Assembly: GCA_022702545.1 (NCBI GenBank)
Contig: JAHRBC010000006.1
Span: 1-64,000 of the forward strand
Direction of reading: 5' to 3'
Length of the DNA: 64,000 bases
Source: Phycomyces nitens
Taxonomy: Eukaryota > Mucoromycota > Mucoromycetes > Mucorales > Phycomycetaceae
The notes under the pieces are model-generated. The model was not told the origin of the DNA and made no database searches. It saw only the letters and a list, made by a program, of their open reading frames with translations. Shown here piece by piece: positions 46,308 through 56,211 of the stretch. The translations under genes and the position numbers were made by a program. Position 1 is the first letter of the stretch; each line of letters starts with the position of its first letter.

Positions 46308-47723
46308 TAGTTGGTATCTCGTGTGACAATATCGAGATACGGCCTAGACCCGCGTTTTCCACAAACGCATCTGCATTTTCTTCCACCAAGGTCTTGATTT
46401 CTTCAGGCATTTCCTCTTCGTCACTGCTTGCTGACATAACTTCCTCATCATAGTTAAATAGTGGCTCACCCTTGCTCATATCCAACTCCCGGCTTGTTAT
46501 AGACTCAGCTTGTCTTACGGTCACCGAGAATACACCAGGGTATCTCGACTGCTTATCAAACTGGTCCTCAGACCTTCCTTGTAGTTCGACAAAACTAGCA
46601 CCATACTTTACTGGTATGACAATGGTGGAGTCTTGCAACCTGAGCTGGATGTTGTATGCGCGGCACCAGGTCATACCCAACAGACAGAGATCTTTGTTGG
46701 CATTGCTGTCTTGGATGCACATGGTTTCGGGCCTCAACTTCCCGCATACTCTTACTGGAACGTCCACGGTTATCTCGCATGGTTTATGTGGAATACCATC
46801 GAGAGAAGAGATGGGCAACTTGTCGCCGTTGGGAGTGAGATGGAGTCTATCGGCCAATGCCTTGCTTATGACTGATATGCTAGCCCCTGAGTCAAATATT
46901 GCTTCGATCACCTCCCCATTAATCATAATCGGGGCCTTTAGTGGCTGGCTGTGGGCTAGTTGCTTGTAATCGTACTTATAGTCGTACTCCGTATCATCAC
47001 TATCGTACTCGGTTTCAACAATTGAGCTATTGTCGAAGGAGTCTTGATCGTGTGTGGCAAAAAGGGATCCCACGTCCCAATCCTCACTGTTCTCGTCTTC
47101 ACCGGTAGTCGTACCAGTATCCATGTCTGAATCAGAGAACTCTGATCCGGACTCACGCTCAACCATGTTGACCTTGGCAGCTCCAGTTCCCTGGGCCTTT
47201 CGGCGGGAAAGATAACGGAGTCCATCCCTGACATCGGTTTTCGCGTTCTTGTCCAAGGACAACCAATCGGCCATAGTCAAACCGGAATTGAGATTCTGGA
47301 GATGGTTCCAGAAATCTTTCTTCTTGACTTCTACAGGCAGATACCTAGGCGGATTCCGCCTTGCTTTCCTTTTGGTTCCTTGGGTCACACCTTCCATCGG
47401 TTCAGCTTGGGGTATGCTGGGGTTGGGCGGTGTGATCTGAGCTGTGTTGTAACCACTTGGTCCTTCATAGGGATTCCTAGGCCCTTGGTAAGGATTCGTT
47501 GGTTGTAGATACGGTCCGTTGGGGAGAGGAGTTCTCTGACTGGGCTGCAGAGGAGGTAGCGTTCTACTATCCCTTTCGATCTCCTTTCCTTTTCGGCTGA
47601 TCGGTTCATTTACTGGTTTTTTCCTTGGTGCTCTTTTCTCAGCGGCATAAACCGCTGCGCTCTGTACAACATTTACTGGGTTTGAGGGATTGACTTTAGT
47701 TTTGGGGGCGACGACATCCCTCG

Positions 47724-48545
47724 TTATTGTCGCCCGTTGGCTTTTCCCGACGGTCCAGCTTGCTGCAACAGCGGACAGTTTATCTTCCTATGGCCTTCTT
47801 GGCCACACTCGAAGCAGGTGAAAGCAGGTCTCTGGTGGTGAACCGGTGCAGGCACTGGTGGAGGAGGAGGAGGAGGAGGAGTTGGTGTGGCATCCTGTAA
47901 CTGGATCTGAATAGCGTTGATCCCTCTTACTAGCTGACTCAACGTGGAATGGAACGATTCCGGGTACTCAGAAACTGTGGAGGGTGGGGCACGCCAATTG
48001 TTCTGGGGCTCCTGTCGGTTTCCAGCTTGGTAGGGGTGATGATATTTGTCTTCAACCAACTCGATTTTACGGGCCAAGGCTGCGGCTTCGTCCATCTTCC
48101 CGGGTGTTCCTCGTTGCTCCAGGATATAACCAATTTGGTTATTGACTGCACGAAGGAAAACACGAATCTTCTGCTGCTCATTATGGATTCCCAGGTATGA
48201 AAACAGCTCACCAAGACGAAGTACCAGATCGTCAACCGTTTGACCAGGCAGTTGCTTGATGGTATCTAATTCATTCCACCAGGCATCCTCCAGATGTCGT
48301 GAAATGAATTGTTTCTTAAACGCTCTCTCGAAATCTTCCCACTTGGAGATTTTCTGCTCGTATATGTTCCACCATCGCATGGCGTTCCCCTTAAAGTGCA
48401 TGGCAGCAACCAGGAGAGCTTCCTCATCGGACATTCCGACCGCACGTCGGATTCGGTCCATGTGCTGGAGCCATGAGAGGGGGTCAGGTCTTCCGGAACC
48501 AGTGAATGTTTCGGGAGGAGCCAGGAACTTGGAACTTGTGGTCAT
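47724..48545 (-). CDS. gag: Gag, 273 aa
   Basis: It starts at ATG 48545, about 100 bp inside the 5' LTR. The Gag core is recognisable (DPLSWLQHMDRIRR ... GNAMRWWNIYEQ ... FERAFKKQFISRHLEDAWW). It is followed by a Pro-rich linker with a run of eight prolines and one CCHC knuckle (CFECGQEGHRKINC). It ends GKANGRQ-TAA. Downstream there is a 326-bp interval before the protease-RT start codon, with an intermediate frame (47609-47385) overlapping that start. The frame is intact. Confidence 0.92.
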   Translation of the reverse strand: MTTSSKFLAPPETFTGSGRPDPLSWLQHMDRIRRAVGMSDEEALLVAAMHFKGNAMRWWNIYEQKISKWEDFERAFKKQFISRHLEDAWWNELDTIKQLPGQTVDDLVLRLGELFSYLGIHNEQQKIRVFLRAVNNQIGYILEQRGTPGKMDEAAALARKIELVEDKYHHPYQAGNRQEPQNNWRAPPSTVSEYPESFHSTLSQLVRGINAIQIQLQDATPTPPPPPPPPVPAPVHHQRPAFTCFECGQEGHRKINCPLLQQAGPSGKANGRQ

Positions 48546-48642
48546 TTTCGGTAGATAAGGTTTTTTTTTTAAAAAAAATAAAAAGGGTTTTCTTGGTATA
48601 ATTGGTTTAAAGGATGCTCAACACGTTATGGTTATTGAATTT

Positions 48643-48659
48643 CCTCGGCACGACCTCCA
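48643..48659 (-). other. Primer binding site
   Basis: On minus, TGGAGGTCGTGCCGAGG follows the 5' LTR after one base. The identical 17 nt occur at 55359-55375 in the neighbouring element. It would pair with a tRNA ending CCTCGGCACGACCTCCA. Neither tRNA gene in this window has that 3' end. Confidence 0.8.
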
Positions 48660-48660
48660 C

Positions 48661-49515
48661 TGACGCGTGTTGAGTTATGGTGTGTGGTGCAACAGGTCAG
48701 AATATATAAATAATATATATTGTATTCTTGTGATTTCGCTCAGGACAATCCAACAAGAAGAATTTGACAATCAGACGGGACTTGAAATAGATAAAGACAG
48801 TAAACAGGCAAACGGACAGGCAAACGGACAGGTAAACAGACAACGGACAAACGGACAAACAGACAAACGGACAAACAGACAAACAGACAACAGACAAACG
48901 GACAAACGAACAAACAGACAACAGACAAACAATGAGACAGTACTTGTAGATCCTAACAGTGTGCAACTTAGTATTTCCCGCAGGACAATAGCTCAAGTTC
49001 AGGGACGATGTTCAAAAGAAATAGAGAGAAAACTGAATGTCTTTTATTGAATAAAAAATGGAGCTCTTTTATACTAATTGACAACTGTGCACGTAGTGAC
49101 AATCTAGATATAACTTATGCTGAATGATGATTATCGAGAAGAGTGTACAGTTCTTCGGGCATAATCACAAAAGGAAATAATCGAAAGGAAAACAAAAAGG
49201 AAACTAAACATCAAGAGAGAAATGCACTATCGGGAAGTATACAAAAGGAGTAATATCAAGAAGTGCAAAAGGAACAAGTGCAATGCAGTGGGAAGCAAAC
49301 GAAAAAGGAAATATAAATCAAAGGAAAAGAAAGGGGAAAACATTTAGAACTCAACGGGACTGTTGACGTAGACAAATGATTCCAAGAGATCGGATCATGC
49401 CTTGCATGTCCAAGGGAAGGTGACGTCTTCGACTGTCCCAAGGTAAAAATTTCAAAGTCACTAGTAAATTGAGGGTTGGTGGTCGTTGCTGGAACATTCT
49501 ACAACACTTGTGTCA
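48661..49515 (-). repeat. 5' LTR (855 bp)
   Basis: It matches the 3' LTR at 41165-42043 with about two substitutions plus a difference in octamer number (48830-48930). It is followed by GAAG at 49516-49519. Confidence 0.93.
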
Positions 49516-49519
49516 GAAG

Positions 49520-50348
49520 TAACAAGCGTGGGGTTGGTGTGTGTGTGCTTGGTTAACAAAAAAAAGATAGGTATAGTTTTTCGGACCGGACCAGAGATAC
49601 GGACAGGCGGAGAGGGGAAGAGACCAGAGAGAGAGAGAGAGAGAGGGGAAGAGAGAGAGAGGTTGATTGAACAATGCTAATGCTTCTTTATGACAAATAG
49701 TGTATGATCTTATTGTTCTTATCCAAAGAAACAATTGGATTCAGGGACCAAGGAAAAAAGGAATTAAAGCCGGTAGAATTGATGATGTTTATTGATTTTC
49801 TTTCTTACTCTTTTATATGTTTTTGTTTTTTTTTAAGAGACAACCTTTTTACAAGTTATAATTATTTTTGGGGAGGATTGAAAAGAAAAAAAAAGGTGGA
49901 AAACTGTTTTTGGCTATTGATGGACTGATTGTCCTTTTCCTTTTTAAAGTAAATCGTTGGCTTTTTCCTAAGAAAGAGCTACGCCAAGGTCAAGAGACAA
50001 AAGGACCTTTGGGGTTTTCTCCAGAAGGTGTCGTGGATGTTTCTTTGGGTTAATTATGGGAAAAAAGGATCAAATGATTTTGGGAAAATAAGAATATAAA
50101 AAAAGGAAGAATTGTGTTAGGGCAATTAAATAAGGAAAAAGGGTACGAAGGTTTTAAATTTGGATAAATGGGTTTTTTGGGAGGGAACAATGAAAACGAC
50201 CAAGATAATTTTTGGTCGGGGAATAAAGAAGACTCGGACTCCAGGGAAGTCCGGAGTCCGGAAGGGGTCCGGAGTCCGGGGAAGAAGAAGAAAGGGGAGG
50301 AGAGAGGGTTTCAGGGACTTGGCCGAAAAGGCTACCACACACGTGTCA
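49520..50348 (-). repeat. 3' LTR (829 bp)
   Basis: It contains a GA microsatellite (about 49626-49662) and a GTCCGGAGTCCGG repeat near 50250-50280. About seven differences from the 5' LTR are seen by eye. Short plus-strand frames here are not genes. Confidence 0.92.
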
Positions 50349-50391
50349 GGGTCCCCCCACTAGGCCAAGTCCATACGAGAGAAAGTGATAA

Positions 50392-51720
50392 TCAGATAGT
50401 TTGATTGCGGTCAATCCATGCTTGAAACTGTTGTTGGGCTCTTTGGGTTATTACGTCTGGGACCATGGCCTTATGACAGAAGAATGGTATCAATCGGTCC
50501 CCATGGACTGGATTCTTAAATCGCTGAAAATTTGGACCAGTAAGGACATAAGTACCATTCGTTTTAACCTGGGTAACAGTAAAGGGGCCTATCCATCGAT
50601 CAGAGAGCTTGGTTGGAGGGTTTTGATCCCGTAACAGGACTTGTTCCCCAGGCACAAAATTTTTGCGTGGAGTTACTTTCTGATCATATCGTTCTTTCTG
50701 CTTCTCTTTTTGTTGATTGGACAATTCTTGGGCCTTTGCTCTGATGTCTTGAATGTAGCCTTGGATGATTTTGACACGGCTGGATATTTCACTGGTGAGG
50801 TCTCCTTGTATGAAGTCTTGTCGTGGTGCTGGCCATGTAGTTGGGGTACGCAAGTCGTAACCATAAAGGAGTCTTGCGGGGGTTTGCCTGGTACTGTTAT
50901 TGTGCATTGTTCGGAGAGCAAGCAAGGTGGCTGGAATAGACTCGTCCCAGGAATCTTGTGTATCTTGGTCACGAGTGACTTTGGAGAGAGTTTGAATAAG
51001 AGTCTGGTTCAGTCGCTCGCAGAGGCCATTTGTCTGTGGCCTGTATGCTGTGGTGGTGAGATGGCGGCAACCCAATTGTGAGAGGAAGGAACGGACGAAA
51101 CCAGAAGTAAAATTGCTTCCTCGATCAGTTAGCAAGTATGAAGGGACGACATATTGTGTGACAATTTGTTTGAAGAGGAATTGGGCGGTAGTCTGCTCGT
51201 TGACTTCTTGGACAGCTTCTGCAATCGGCCAGCGAGTGAGATAATCCACTGCTACAAGTATATAGCGATGTCCATTCTTTGAGGTTGGGATGGGTCCAAC
51301 GGCGTCACATCCTACCATATAGAATGGTATGTGAGGTGTGGGAATTGGATGAGCAGGTTCTGAGCGATGGACCATTTTCTTGGAACGGAATTGGCAAGCT
51401 TCACAGTTTTGGACAGTAGACCTGACAAGTTCAAATAGGTTGGGACCGGTGTATTGGGTTCTTAATTGATGCCAGGTGTTATTGATACCAAAGTGTCCTT
51501 CTTGATGGACACGGGAGATGACTTCTTGGGCATTGCCTTGATGTAGGAGTTCTTGTTCAATCGGTGTGTTGAGATCTTTGCGGAAGAGCTTTCCATGATG
51601 GGCTAGATACTTGGATGCTTGGCTTTTTACCTTGCGCTTGATTTTTTGATCGGATCCGTTGGGAAATTCTCCGTTTCTTGTGAGAAAATAGTAGATGGCG
51701 AGGTAAAGTGGGAATTCCAT
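50392..51720 (-). CDS. Stand-alone integrase, 442 aa
   Basis: It starts at ATG 51720 (MEFPLYLAIYYFLTRNGEFP); the frame runs further upstream but without an ATG, and the sister element has its ATG at the same place. The domains are an HHCC zinc finger (HQEGHFGINNT ... CEACQ), a DDE core with D in GCDAVGP, D in LTDRGSNF and E in TNGLCERLN, and a C-terminal domain (WIGPFTVTQV). It inserts the cDNA, here evidently next to tRNA genes, so this protein is the likely carrier of that specificity. It is separated from the RT frame by 282 bp instead of being fused to it, which is unusual for Gypsy pol. No chromodomain is seen. Confidence 0.93.
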   Translation of the reverse strand: MEFPLYLAIYYFLTRNGEFPNGSDQKIKRKVKSQASKYLAHHGKLFRKDLNTPIEQELLHQGNAQEVISRVHQEGHFGINNTWHQLRTQYTGPNLFELVRSTVQNCEACQFRSKKMVHRSEPAHPIPTPHIPFYMVGCDAVGPIPTSKNGHRYILVAVDYLTRWPIAEAVQEVNEQTTAQFLFKQIVTQYVVPSYLLTDRGSNFTSGFVRSFLSQLGCRHLTTTAYRPQTNGLCERLNQTLIQTLSKVTRDQDTQDSWDESIPATLLALRTMHNNSTRQTPARLLYGYDLRTPTTWPAPRQDFIQGDLTSEISSRVKIIQGYIQDIRAKAQELSNQQKEKQKERYDQKVTPRKNFVPGEQVLLRDQNPPTKLSDRWIGPFTVTQVKTNGTYVLTGPNFQRFKNPVHGDRLIPFFCHKAMVPDVITQRAQQQFQAWIDRNQTI

Positions 51721-52002
51721 AATGAGAATGGTTTTTGATACGATGAAAGAAGTACAAGTTTCGGTTTGTGGAAGGTAAGGGTGATGGGTATAGTATATAA
51801 ACAATAGTGGGGAATAGGTATTTTTTTCTTTGTGAGTTGTTTCAGTAAATTCTTTTGTAATTTTTTTGGTCTTTTTCACAGAATATTTTTTGGTAGGGAG
51901 AAAAGGAAGTAAATGGATAAGGTAATCGATGAATAGTTGTAGAAAAAATAAAATAAAATATAAAAAATAGATAATTCGGAAGATGGGGAAATTCGGTAGT
52001 TG
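51721..52002 (-). other. Spacer between RT and integrase frames
   Basis: 282 bp, T-rich on plus, without a long frame. It could hold an internal promoter for an integrase mRNA, or part of an intron. No convincing donor/acceptor pair joining the two frames was identified. Confidence 0.5.
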
Positions 52003-54342
52003 TCAAATGGTTGGCAGCAGGCGAGATAGTGCATCAGCAGGGTTTCCGTGCCCTGGTGTATGTTGAATTGAAAAATCGTACTCCATGAGAGCAGCGGCCC
52101 AGCGGGATAGTTTGGGAGATGGGTTTGGGTTGTTTATGATATAGATAAGGGCAGCGTGGTCGGTTCTTAATATGAATCTTCTTCCTGCGAGATAATGGCG
52201 GAAGCGAGTAACACCCCAGACGAGTGCAAGAGCTTCAAGATGAGTTGCTGCATAATTATTTTCTGGCCCCCGCAATGCTCTTGACCCGTAGGCGATGACA
52301 GACTCGGAAGTGGTATTGATGGCCGAAGTTTGGGATAATACTGCGCCTAAACCACGTGTGGAGGCATCCGTGGTGAGAACTTGGATCATTTCTTTATCGG
52401 GGAAGGCGAGGATTGGAGGCGTGGAAAGGCTGACTCGGAAAGACCCAAAAGCAAGTTCTTGTTCATTTCCCCAGGTAAACTTGGTATTCTTCTTTAGGAG
52501 TTTGGTCAATGGCTGGGCAACCTCTGCATATCCTGGTATAAATCGGCGGTAATAGCCGGTCATTCCCAAGAAGGTATGTACCTCTGCAGTGTTGGTTGGT
52601 CGGCTCATCTCCATGATCTTGTCAACATTTCTGGTGCAAGGTGACAGTCCCTCCTCGGAAACCACATGGCCAAGATACTCAACACGGCGGAGGGCAAAAT
52701 GACATTTGCTTCTTTTTAGGCGTAGATTAGCAGTGCGGCAAGTATCGAAGACCACCTTGAGATGATTATGGTGTTCTTGTAAGGATCGAGAGAAGATAAT
52801 GATGTCGTCGATGAATACATAGACGAACTTTCCGATAAAGGGTTCAAGAATTATGTGCATTGCCCTTTGGAAGGTGGATGGAGCCGAGGTGAGACCAAAT
52901 GGCATAACCACAAATTCGAAGGTTCCCTGCTTGGTTACGAACCCTGTTCTTTCAATTGATTCCTCAGAAACAGGAACCTGCCAGAAGCCGCTGGCAGCAT
53001 CTAGGGTGGAAAACCAAGAGGCACCTCCCAGCGAGTCTAAGAGGTCATCGATGTATGGGAGTGGAAATGAATCCTTGACTGTGACCTGATTTAGTCGCCT
53101 GTAATCAACCACCAAACGAAGGCCACCATCACGTTTCTTGACGAAGAATACTGGAGAAGACCAGGTACCATTAGAAGGGCGAATGAGGCCAAGGGACAAG
53201 AGTTCGGTAATTTCTTTAGATAATGCGGTTTCTTCCTCCCAAGTGAGGCGGTACGGACGGGACCGTATTGGGGTGGTATTGTTTACTGGGATTGAGTGAC
53301 TTGTAACGGCCAGCCGTCCTAGACCAGAATTTTCAACAAATGTCTCCTTGTTTTCTTCGATAAGTTTGTTTATTTGGAGTGGGAGCTCTTGGGAATCTGT
53401 TGTGGGTTTTTCTGATTGTGCCTCTTCTTCATAAGTGTACAATTGATTGGACCCGTTTGGGGTATTGATGGAATGATCTAGGCGGACATTTACGGAGAAA
53501 ATGCTTGGAGTTGATAGGTGGTCTTGAAGGGTGTTTTCTGAGCGCCCTTTGAGTTCGATGAAAGAAGAGCCATGCTTGACGGGGATGACGATAGTGGATT
53601 CTTGGGGCCTTAATTGAATTCCATAGGCCTTACACCACGTCATCCCTAAAAGACAAAGATTTTTATTAGTAGAGTTTTCTTGTATGCACATTGCCTCAGG
53701 GCGTAACTTCCCAGCGACTCGGATAGGTACATCTGCGGTGACTTCGTACGGCTTGGGGGACAATCCGTCCAGACTAGTGATATGAAGTTGGTCACCATTG
53801 GTAGTGAGATTGAGACGCCTTGCCAAGGACTTGCTGATTACAGACACACTTGCTCCGGAGTCAATGATGGCCTCAACCAGCTGGCCGTTGATAAGGATGG
53901 GCGTTTTAAGTGGTTGAGAGCGAGCAAGAGTTTGGTAGTTGTAGTTGTAGCTGTAGACAGTGTCGTCACTATCATACCCAGTGTCAGAATCAGAGGTGGT
54001 TTCAGAAGCAGTATCGGTAGTGGAATGGTTTGAATCGGTGTCCCAAGAGTCAGTGTCTGAATAGTCTTGTTTTTTTGCAGTAGTAGGAGCAGCAGAGTGA
54101 GAGGGGAGACGGGTCTGGACAAGATGAACCTTGTTATGGGATTGTACTTTTCGACTATGGAGATACCGGATGCCATCTCTGACATTGTTCTTGGCTTCCT
54201 TGTCGATCGCAAACCAGTCTGCCATTGAAAGTCCAGAGTCAAGGGTTTTGAGTTTCTCCCAGACGTCCCGCTTCTTTAGTTTTACTTGGAGGACTTGAGG
54301 TGGGCGTCGTATTCTTCTTTGGATGGGTGGGGCAGAACTCAT
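52003..54342 (-). CDS. Protease-RT-RNase H polyprotein, 779 aa
   Basis: ATG at 54342 overlaps the stop of an upstream in-frame extension of gag as ATGA. A basic N-terminal region is followed by a Ser/Thr/Asp-rich spacer, then the protease (IIDSGASVSVIS, about residue 165). RT follows (WSSPVFFVKKRDG ... LDAASGFWQVP ... PFGLTSAPSTFQ ... FIDDIIIFS, about 530). RNase H follows (TDASTRGLGAV ... HLEALALVWG ... TDHAALIYI). The frame ends shortly after NPADALSRLLP without an integrase. The catalytic motif is FIDD, as in the sister element. It is intact. Confidence 0.94.
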   Translation of the reverse strand: MSSAPPIQRRIRRPPQVLQVKLKKRDVWEKLKTLDSGLSMADWFAIDKEAKNNVRDGIRYLHSRKVQSHNKVHLVQTRLPSHSAAPTTAKKQDYSDTDSWDTDSNHSTTDTASETTSDSDTGYDSDDTVYSYNYNYQTLARSQPLKTPILINGQLVEAIIDSGASVSVISKSLARRLNLTTNGDQLHITSLDGLSPKPYEVTADVPIRVAGKLRPEAMCIQENSTNKNLCLLGMTWCKAYGIQLRPQESTIVIPVKHGSSFIELKGRSENTLQDHLSTPSIFSVNVRLDHSINTPNGSNQLYTYEEEAQSEKPTTDSQELPLQINKLIEENKETFVENSGLGRLAVTSHSIPVNNTTPIRSRPYRLTWEEETALSKEITELLSLGLIRPSNGTWSSPVFFVKKRDGGLRLVVDYRRLNQVTVKDSFPLPYIDDLLDSLGGASWFSTLDAASGFWQVPVSEESIERTGFVTKQGTFEFVVMPFGLTSAPSTFQRAMHIILEPFIGKFVYVFIDDIIIFSRSLQEHHNHLKVVFDTCRTANLRLKRSKCHFALRRVEYLGHVVSEEGLSPCTRNVDKIMEMSRPTNTAEVHTFLGMTGYYRRFIPGYAEVAQPLTKLLKKNTKFTWGNEQELAFGSFRVSLSTPPILAFPDKEMIQVLTTDASTRGLGAVLSQTSAINTTSESVIAYGSRALRGPENNYAATHLEALALVWGVTRFRHYLAGRRFILRTDHAALIYIINNPNPSPKLSRWAAALMEYDFSIQHTPGHGNPADALSRLLPTI

Positions 54343-54533
54343 TGGAACATCTTCTTGAATAGGCGGGAAGGCTGAGTTATTTGTTTCTGGGCGTTTTCCC
54401 TTGGAATTTTCTGAAAGTTGAGCTTCTTCTGTATTTCTTTTTTGGGCAGCAAAGACCTGGGCGGAATCGATGTGCAGTACGGTGCTACTGGGACCAGAGG
54501 GTGGTTGGGTTTGGGGGGCGACAGCATCCCTCT

Positions 54534-55292
54534 CTACTGTCGCCCGTTGGCTTTTCCCAGAGGAGTGGCCAAGTACTTGGGGCAGTTTGGTTTCATATGC
54601 CCTGGGTCATCACAGAAGTAGCACTTGGGGACTCGAGGTTGGCCAGATTGTGGGACCGTTCTTGTTGGTAGAAGTTGTAGATGCATGCTGTCCACGCTTG
54701 ACGTGAGGTTTGAGATGGTATTGATAAGGCTTGTAGTGGGTACTTGATTTGGTTGGCTGGTATACAAGAGGGGGTTGGAGTTGTATTTGTTATGGACGGT
54801 TTCAATCTTTTGGGCGGCTACGACCAGTGCGGTCCAAGTGATTGGGACTCCTTGTTGTTCAATGACGATAGCTATATGGCGGTGGATAGCTCGAAGATAT
54901 AGACGGATTTTATGGCGATCGTCAGTGATATTGACGTAAGTGGTGAGTTCTTGAAAGCGCAGAGTAAGATCATCGATGGTTTGGTCTTTCTCCTGGTGCA
55001 TGTTTTCTAGTTCGTACCACCAGGCGTCCTCAAGATGGCAACCGACAAACTTGGCCTTGAAGTTTGCTTCAAATTGGACCCACTTAGTGATTCCTGACTC
55101 ATGTACAGCCCACCAGCGTGCTGCGTTGCCTTCCAGATGGGAGGCGGCCACCATAATCATTTCTTTGTCGTTCATTTGGGAGGCAGTACGAATGCGTTCA
55201 AGGGTTTGCAACCATGAAAGGGGGTTTGCACTGATTGACCCATCAAAGGTCTTAGGTGGAGCAAGGAACTTAAAGAAGTTGGAAGTAGACAT
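54534..55292 (-). CDS. gag: Gag, 252 aa
   Basis: The first ATG of the frame is at 55292 (MSTSNFFKFLAPPKTFDGS), about 85 bp inside the 5' LTR. The Gag core (NPLSWLQTLERIRT ... GNAARWWAVHES ... FVGCHLEDAWW) is followed by one CCHC knuckle (CYFCDDPGHMKPNC). It ends GKANGRQ-TAG. After the TAG the same frame stays open for 64 codons to 54339, where ATGA joins it to the protease-RT start. Readthrough plus re-initiation is therefore possible. Confidence 0.92.
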   Translation of the reverse strand: MSTSNFFKFLAPPKTFDGSISANPLSWLQTLERIRTASQMNDKEMIMVAASHLEGNAARWWAVHESGITKWVQFEANFKAKFVGCHLEDAWWYELENMHQEKDQTIDDLTLRFQELTTYVNITDDRHKIRLYLRAIHRHIAIVIEQQGVPITWTALVVAAQKIETVHNKYNSNPLLYTSQPNQVPTTSLINTISNLTSSVDSMHLQLLPTRTVPQSGQPRVPKCYFCDDPGHMKPNCPKYLATPLGKANGRQ

Positions 55293-55358
55293 TGGAAATA
55301 CGGTATGCCCAACGCGAGATAGAGTTCTTGAAATATTTTTGTAAGGAAATGGAAGATT

Positions 55359-55375
55359 CCTCGGCACGACCTCCA
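55359..55375 (-). other. Primer binding site
   Basis: TGGAGGTCGTGCCGAGG on minus, two bases from the 5' LTR, identical to the site at 48643-48659. The two elements use the same primer tRNA. Confidence 0.8.
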
Positions 55376-55377
55376 GT

Positions 55378-56207
55378 TAACAAGCGTGGGGTTGGTGTGT
55401 GTGTGCTTGGTTAACAAAAAAAAGATAGGTATAGTTTTTCGGATCGGACCAGAGATACAGACAGGCGGAGAGGGGAAGAGACCAGAGAGAGAGAGAGAGA
55501 GAGGGGAAGAGAGAGAGAGGTTGATTGAACAATGCTAATGCTTCTTTATGACAAATAGTGTATGATCTTATTGTTCTTATCCAAAGAAACAATTGGATTC
55601 AGGGACCAAGGAAAAAAGGAATTAAAGCCGGTAGAATTGATGATGTTTATTGATTTTCTTTCTTACTCTTTTATATGTTTTTGTTTTTTTTTTAAGAGAC
55701 AATCTTTTTACAAGTTATAATTATTTTTGGGGAGGATTGAAAAGAAAAAAAAAGGTAGAAAACTGTTTTTGGCTATTGATGGACTGATTGTCCTTTTCCT
55801 TTTTAAAGTAAATCGTTGGCTTTTTCCTAAGAAAGAGCTACGCCAAGGTCAAGAGACAAAAGGACCTTTGGGGTTTTCTCCAGAAGGTGTCGTGGATGTT
55901 TCTTTGGGTTAATTATGGGAAAAAAGGATCAAATGATTTTGGGAAAATAAGAATATAAAAAAAGGAAGAATTGTGTTAGGGCAATTAAATAAGGAAAAAG
56001 GGTACGAAGGTTTTAAATTTGGATAAATGGGTTTTTTGGGAGGGAACAATGAAAATGACCAAGATAATTTTTGGTCGGGGAATAAAGAAGACTCGGACTC
56101 CGGGGAAGTCCGGAGTCCGGAAGGGGTCCGGAGTCCGGGGAAGAAGAAGAAAAGGGAGGAGAGAGGGTTTCAGGGACTTGGCCGAAAAGGCTACCACACA
56201 CGTGTCA
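55378..56207 (-). repeat. 5' LTR (830 bp)
   Basis: It matches 49520-50348 at about 99% by eye and ends CACACGTGTCA on plus, followed by GAAG. Confidence 0.92.
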
Positions 56208-56211
56208 GAAG

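Larger units (their letters stand above)
43682..47397 (-). pseudogene. Protease-RT-RNase H frame, split by a mariner insertion
   Basis: The N-terminal part is 47397-46310 and the C-terminal part 44964-43682. Removing 44967-46307 and one TA restores a continuous frame around SHEIPTT. Motifs are the protease FDSGAS, RT with LDAASGFWQVP and FIDDIIVFS (FIDD instead of the usual YLDD/YVDD), RNase H TDTSTHGLGAV and TDHAALVFI. It ends before a 265-bp spacer that separates it from the integrase frame. Confidence 0.9.
41165..49515 (-). mobile_element. Ty3/Gypsy element with inserted Tc1/mariner, TSD GAAG
   Basis: The LTRs are at 41165-42043 (3') and 48661-49515 (5'), with GAAG at 41161-41164 and 49516-49519. 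The internal region reads on minus as gag (48545-47724), protease-RT-RNase H (47397-43682, interrupted by a mariner element) and a separate integrase frame (43416-42088, with one stop). The primer binding site lies next to the 5' LTR and a purine-rich tract (GTGAGGGGACC) next to the 3' LTR. Without the mariner it is 7.0 kb. This copy is not autonomous. Confidence 0.95.
49520..56207 (-). mobile_element. Ty3/Gypsy element with three intact frames, TSD GAAG
   Basis: The LTRs are at 49520-50348 (3') and 55378-56207 (5'), flanked by GAAG at 49516-49519 and 56208-56211. On minus: gag 55292-54534, protease-RT-RNase H 54342-52003 and integrase 51720-50392, all open. The primer binding site is at 55375-55359 and a purine tract (AGTGGGGGGACCC) adjoins the 3' LTR. 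On minus the LTR starts TGACACGTGTG and ends CTTGTTA, so its terminal dinucleotides are TG...TA. This is a candidate active copy of the tRNA-upstream lineage. Confidence 0.95.

Noticed and set aside
48643..48659. Priming by one of the two tRNAs in the window
   Set aside because: The site would need a tRNA ending GGCACGACCTCCA; tRNA-Lys here ends GTTGGGCT and tRNA-Tyr ends AAGCCGGA before CCA.
51721..51879. Upstream extension of the integrase frame to 51879
   Set aside because: The first codon there is GTG and the sister element starts at the conserved ATG; a eukaryotic start at 51720 is more likely.
54339..54527. Independent 62-codon gene between gag and pol
   Set aside because: It is the in-frame continuation of gag after its stop, so it is treated as part of the gag-pol junction.
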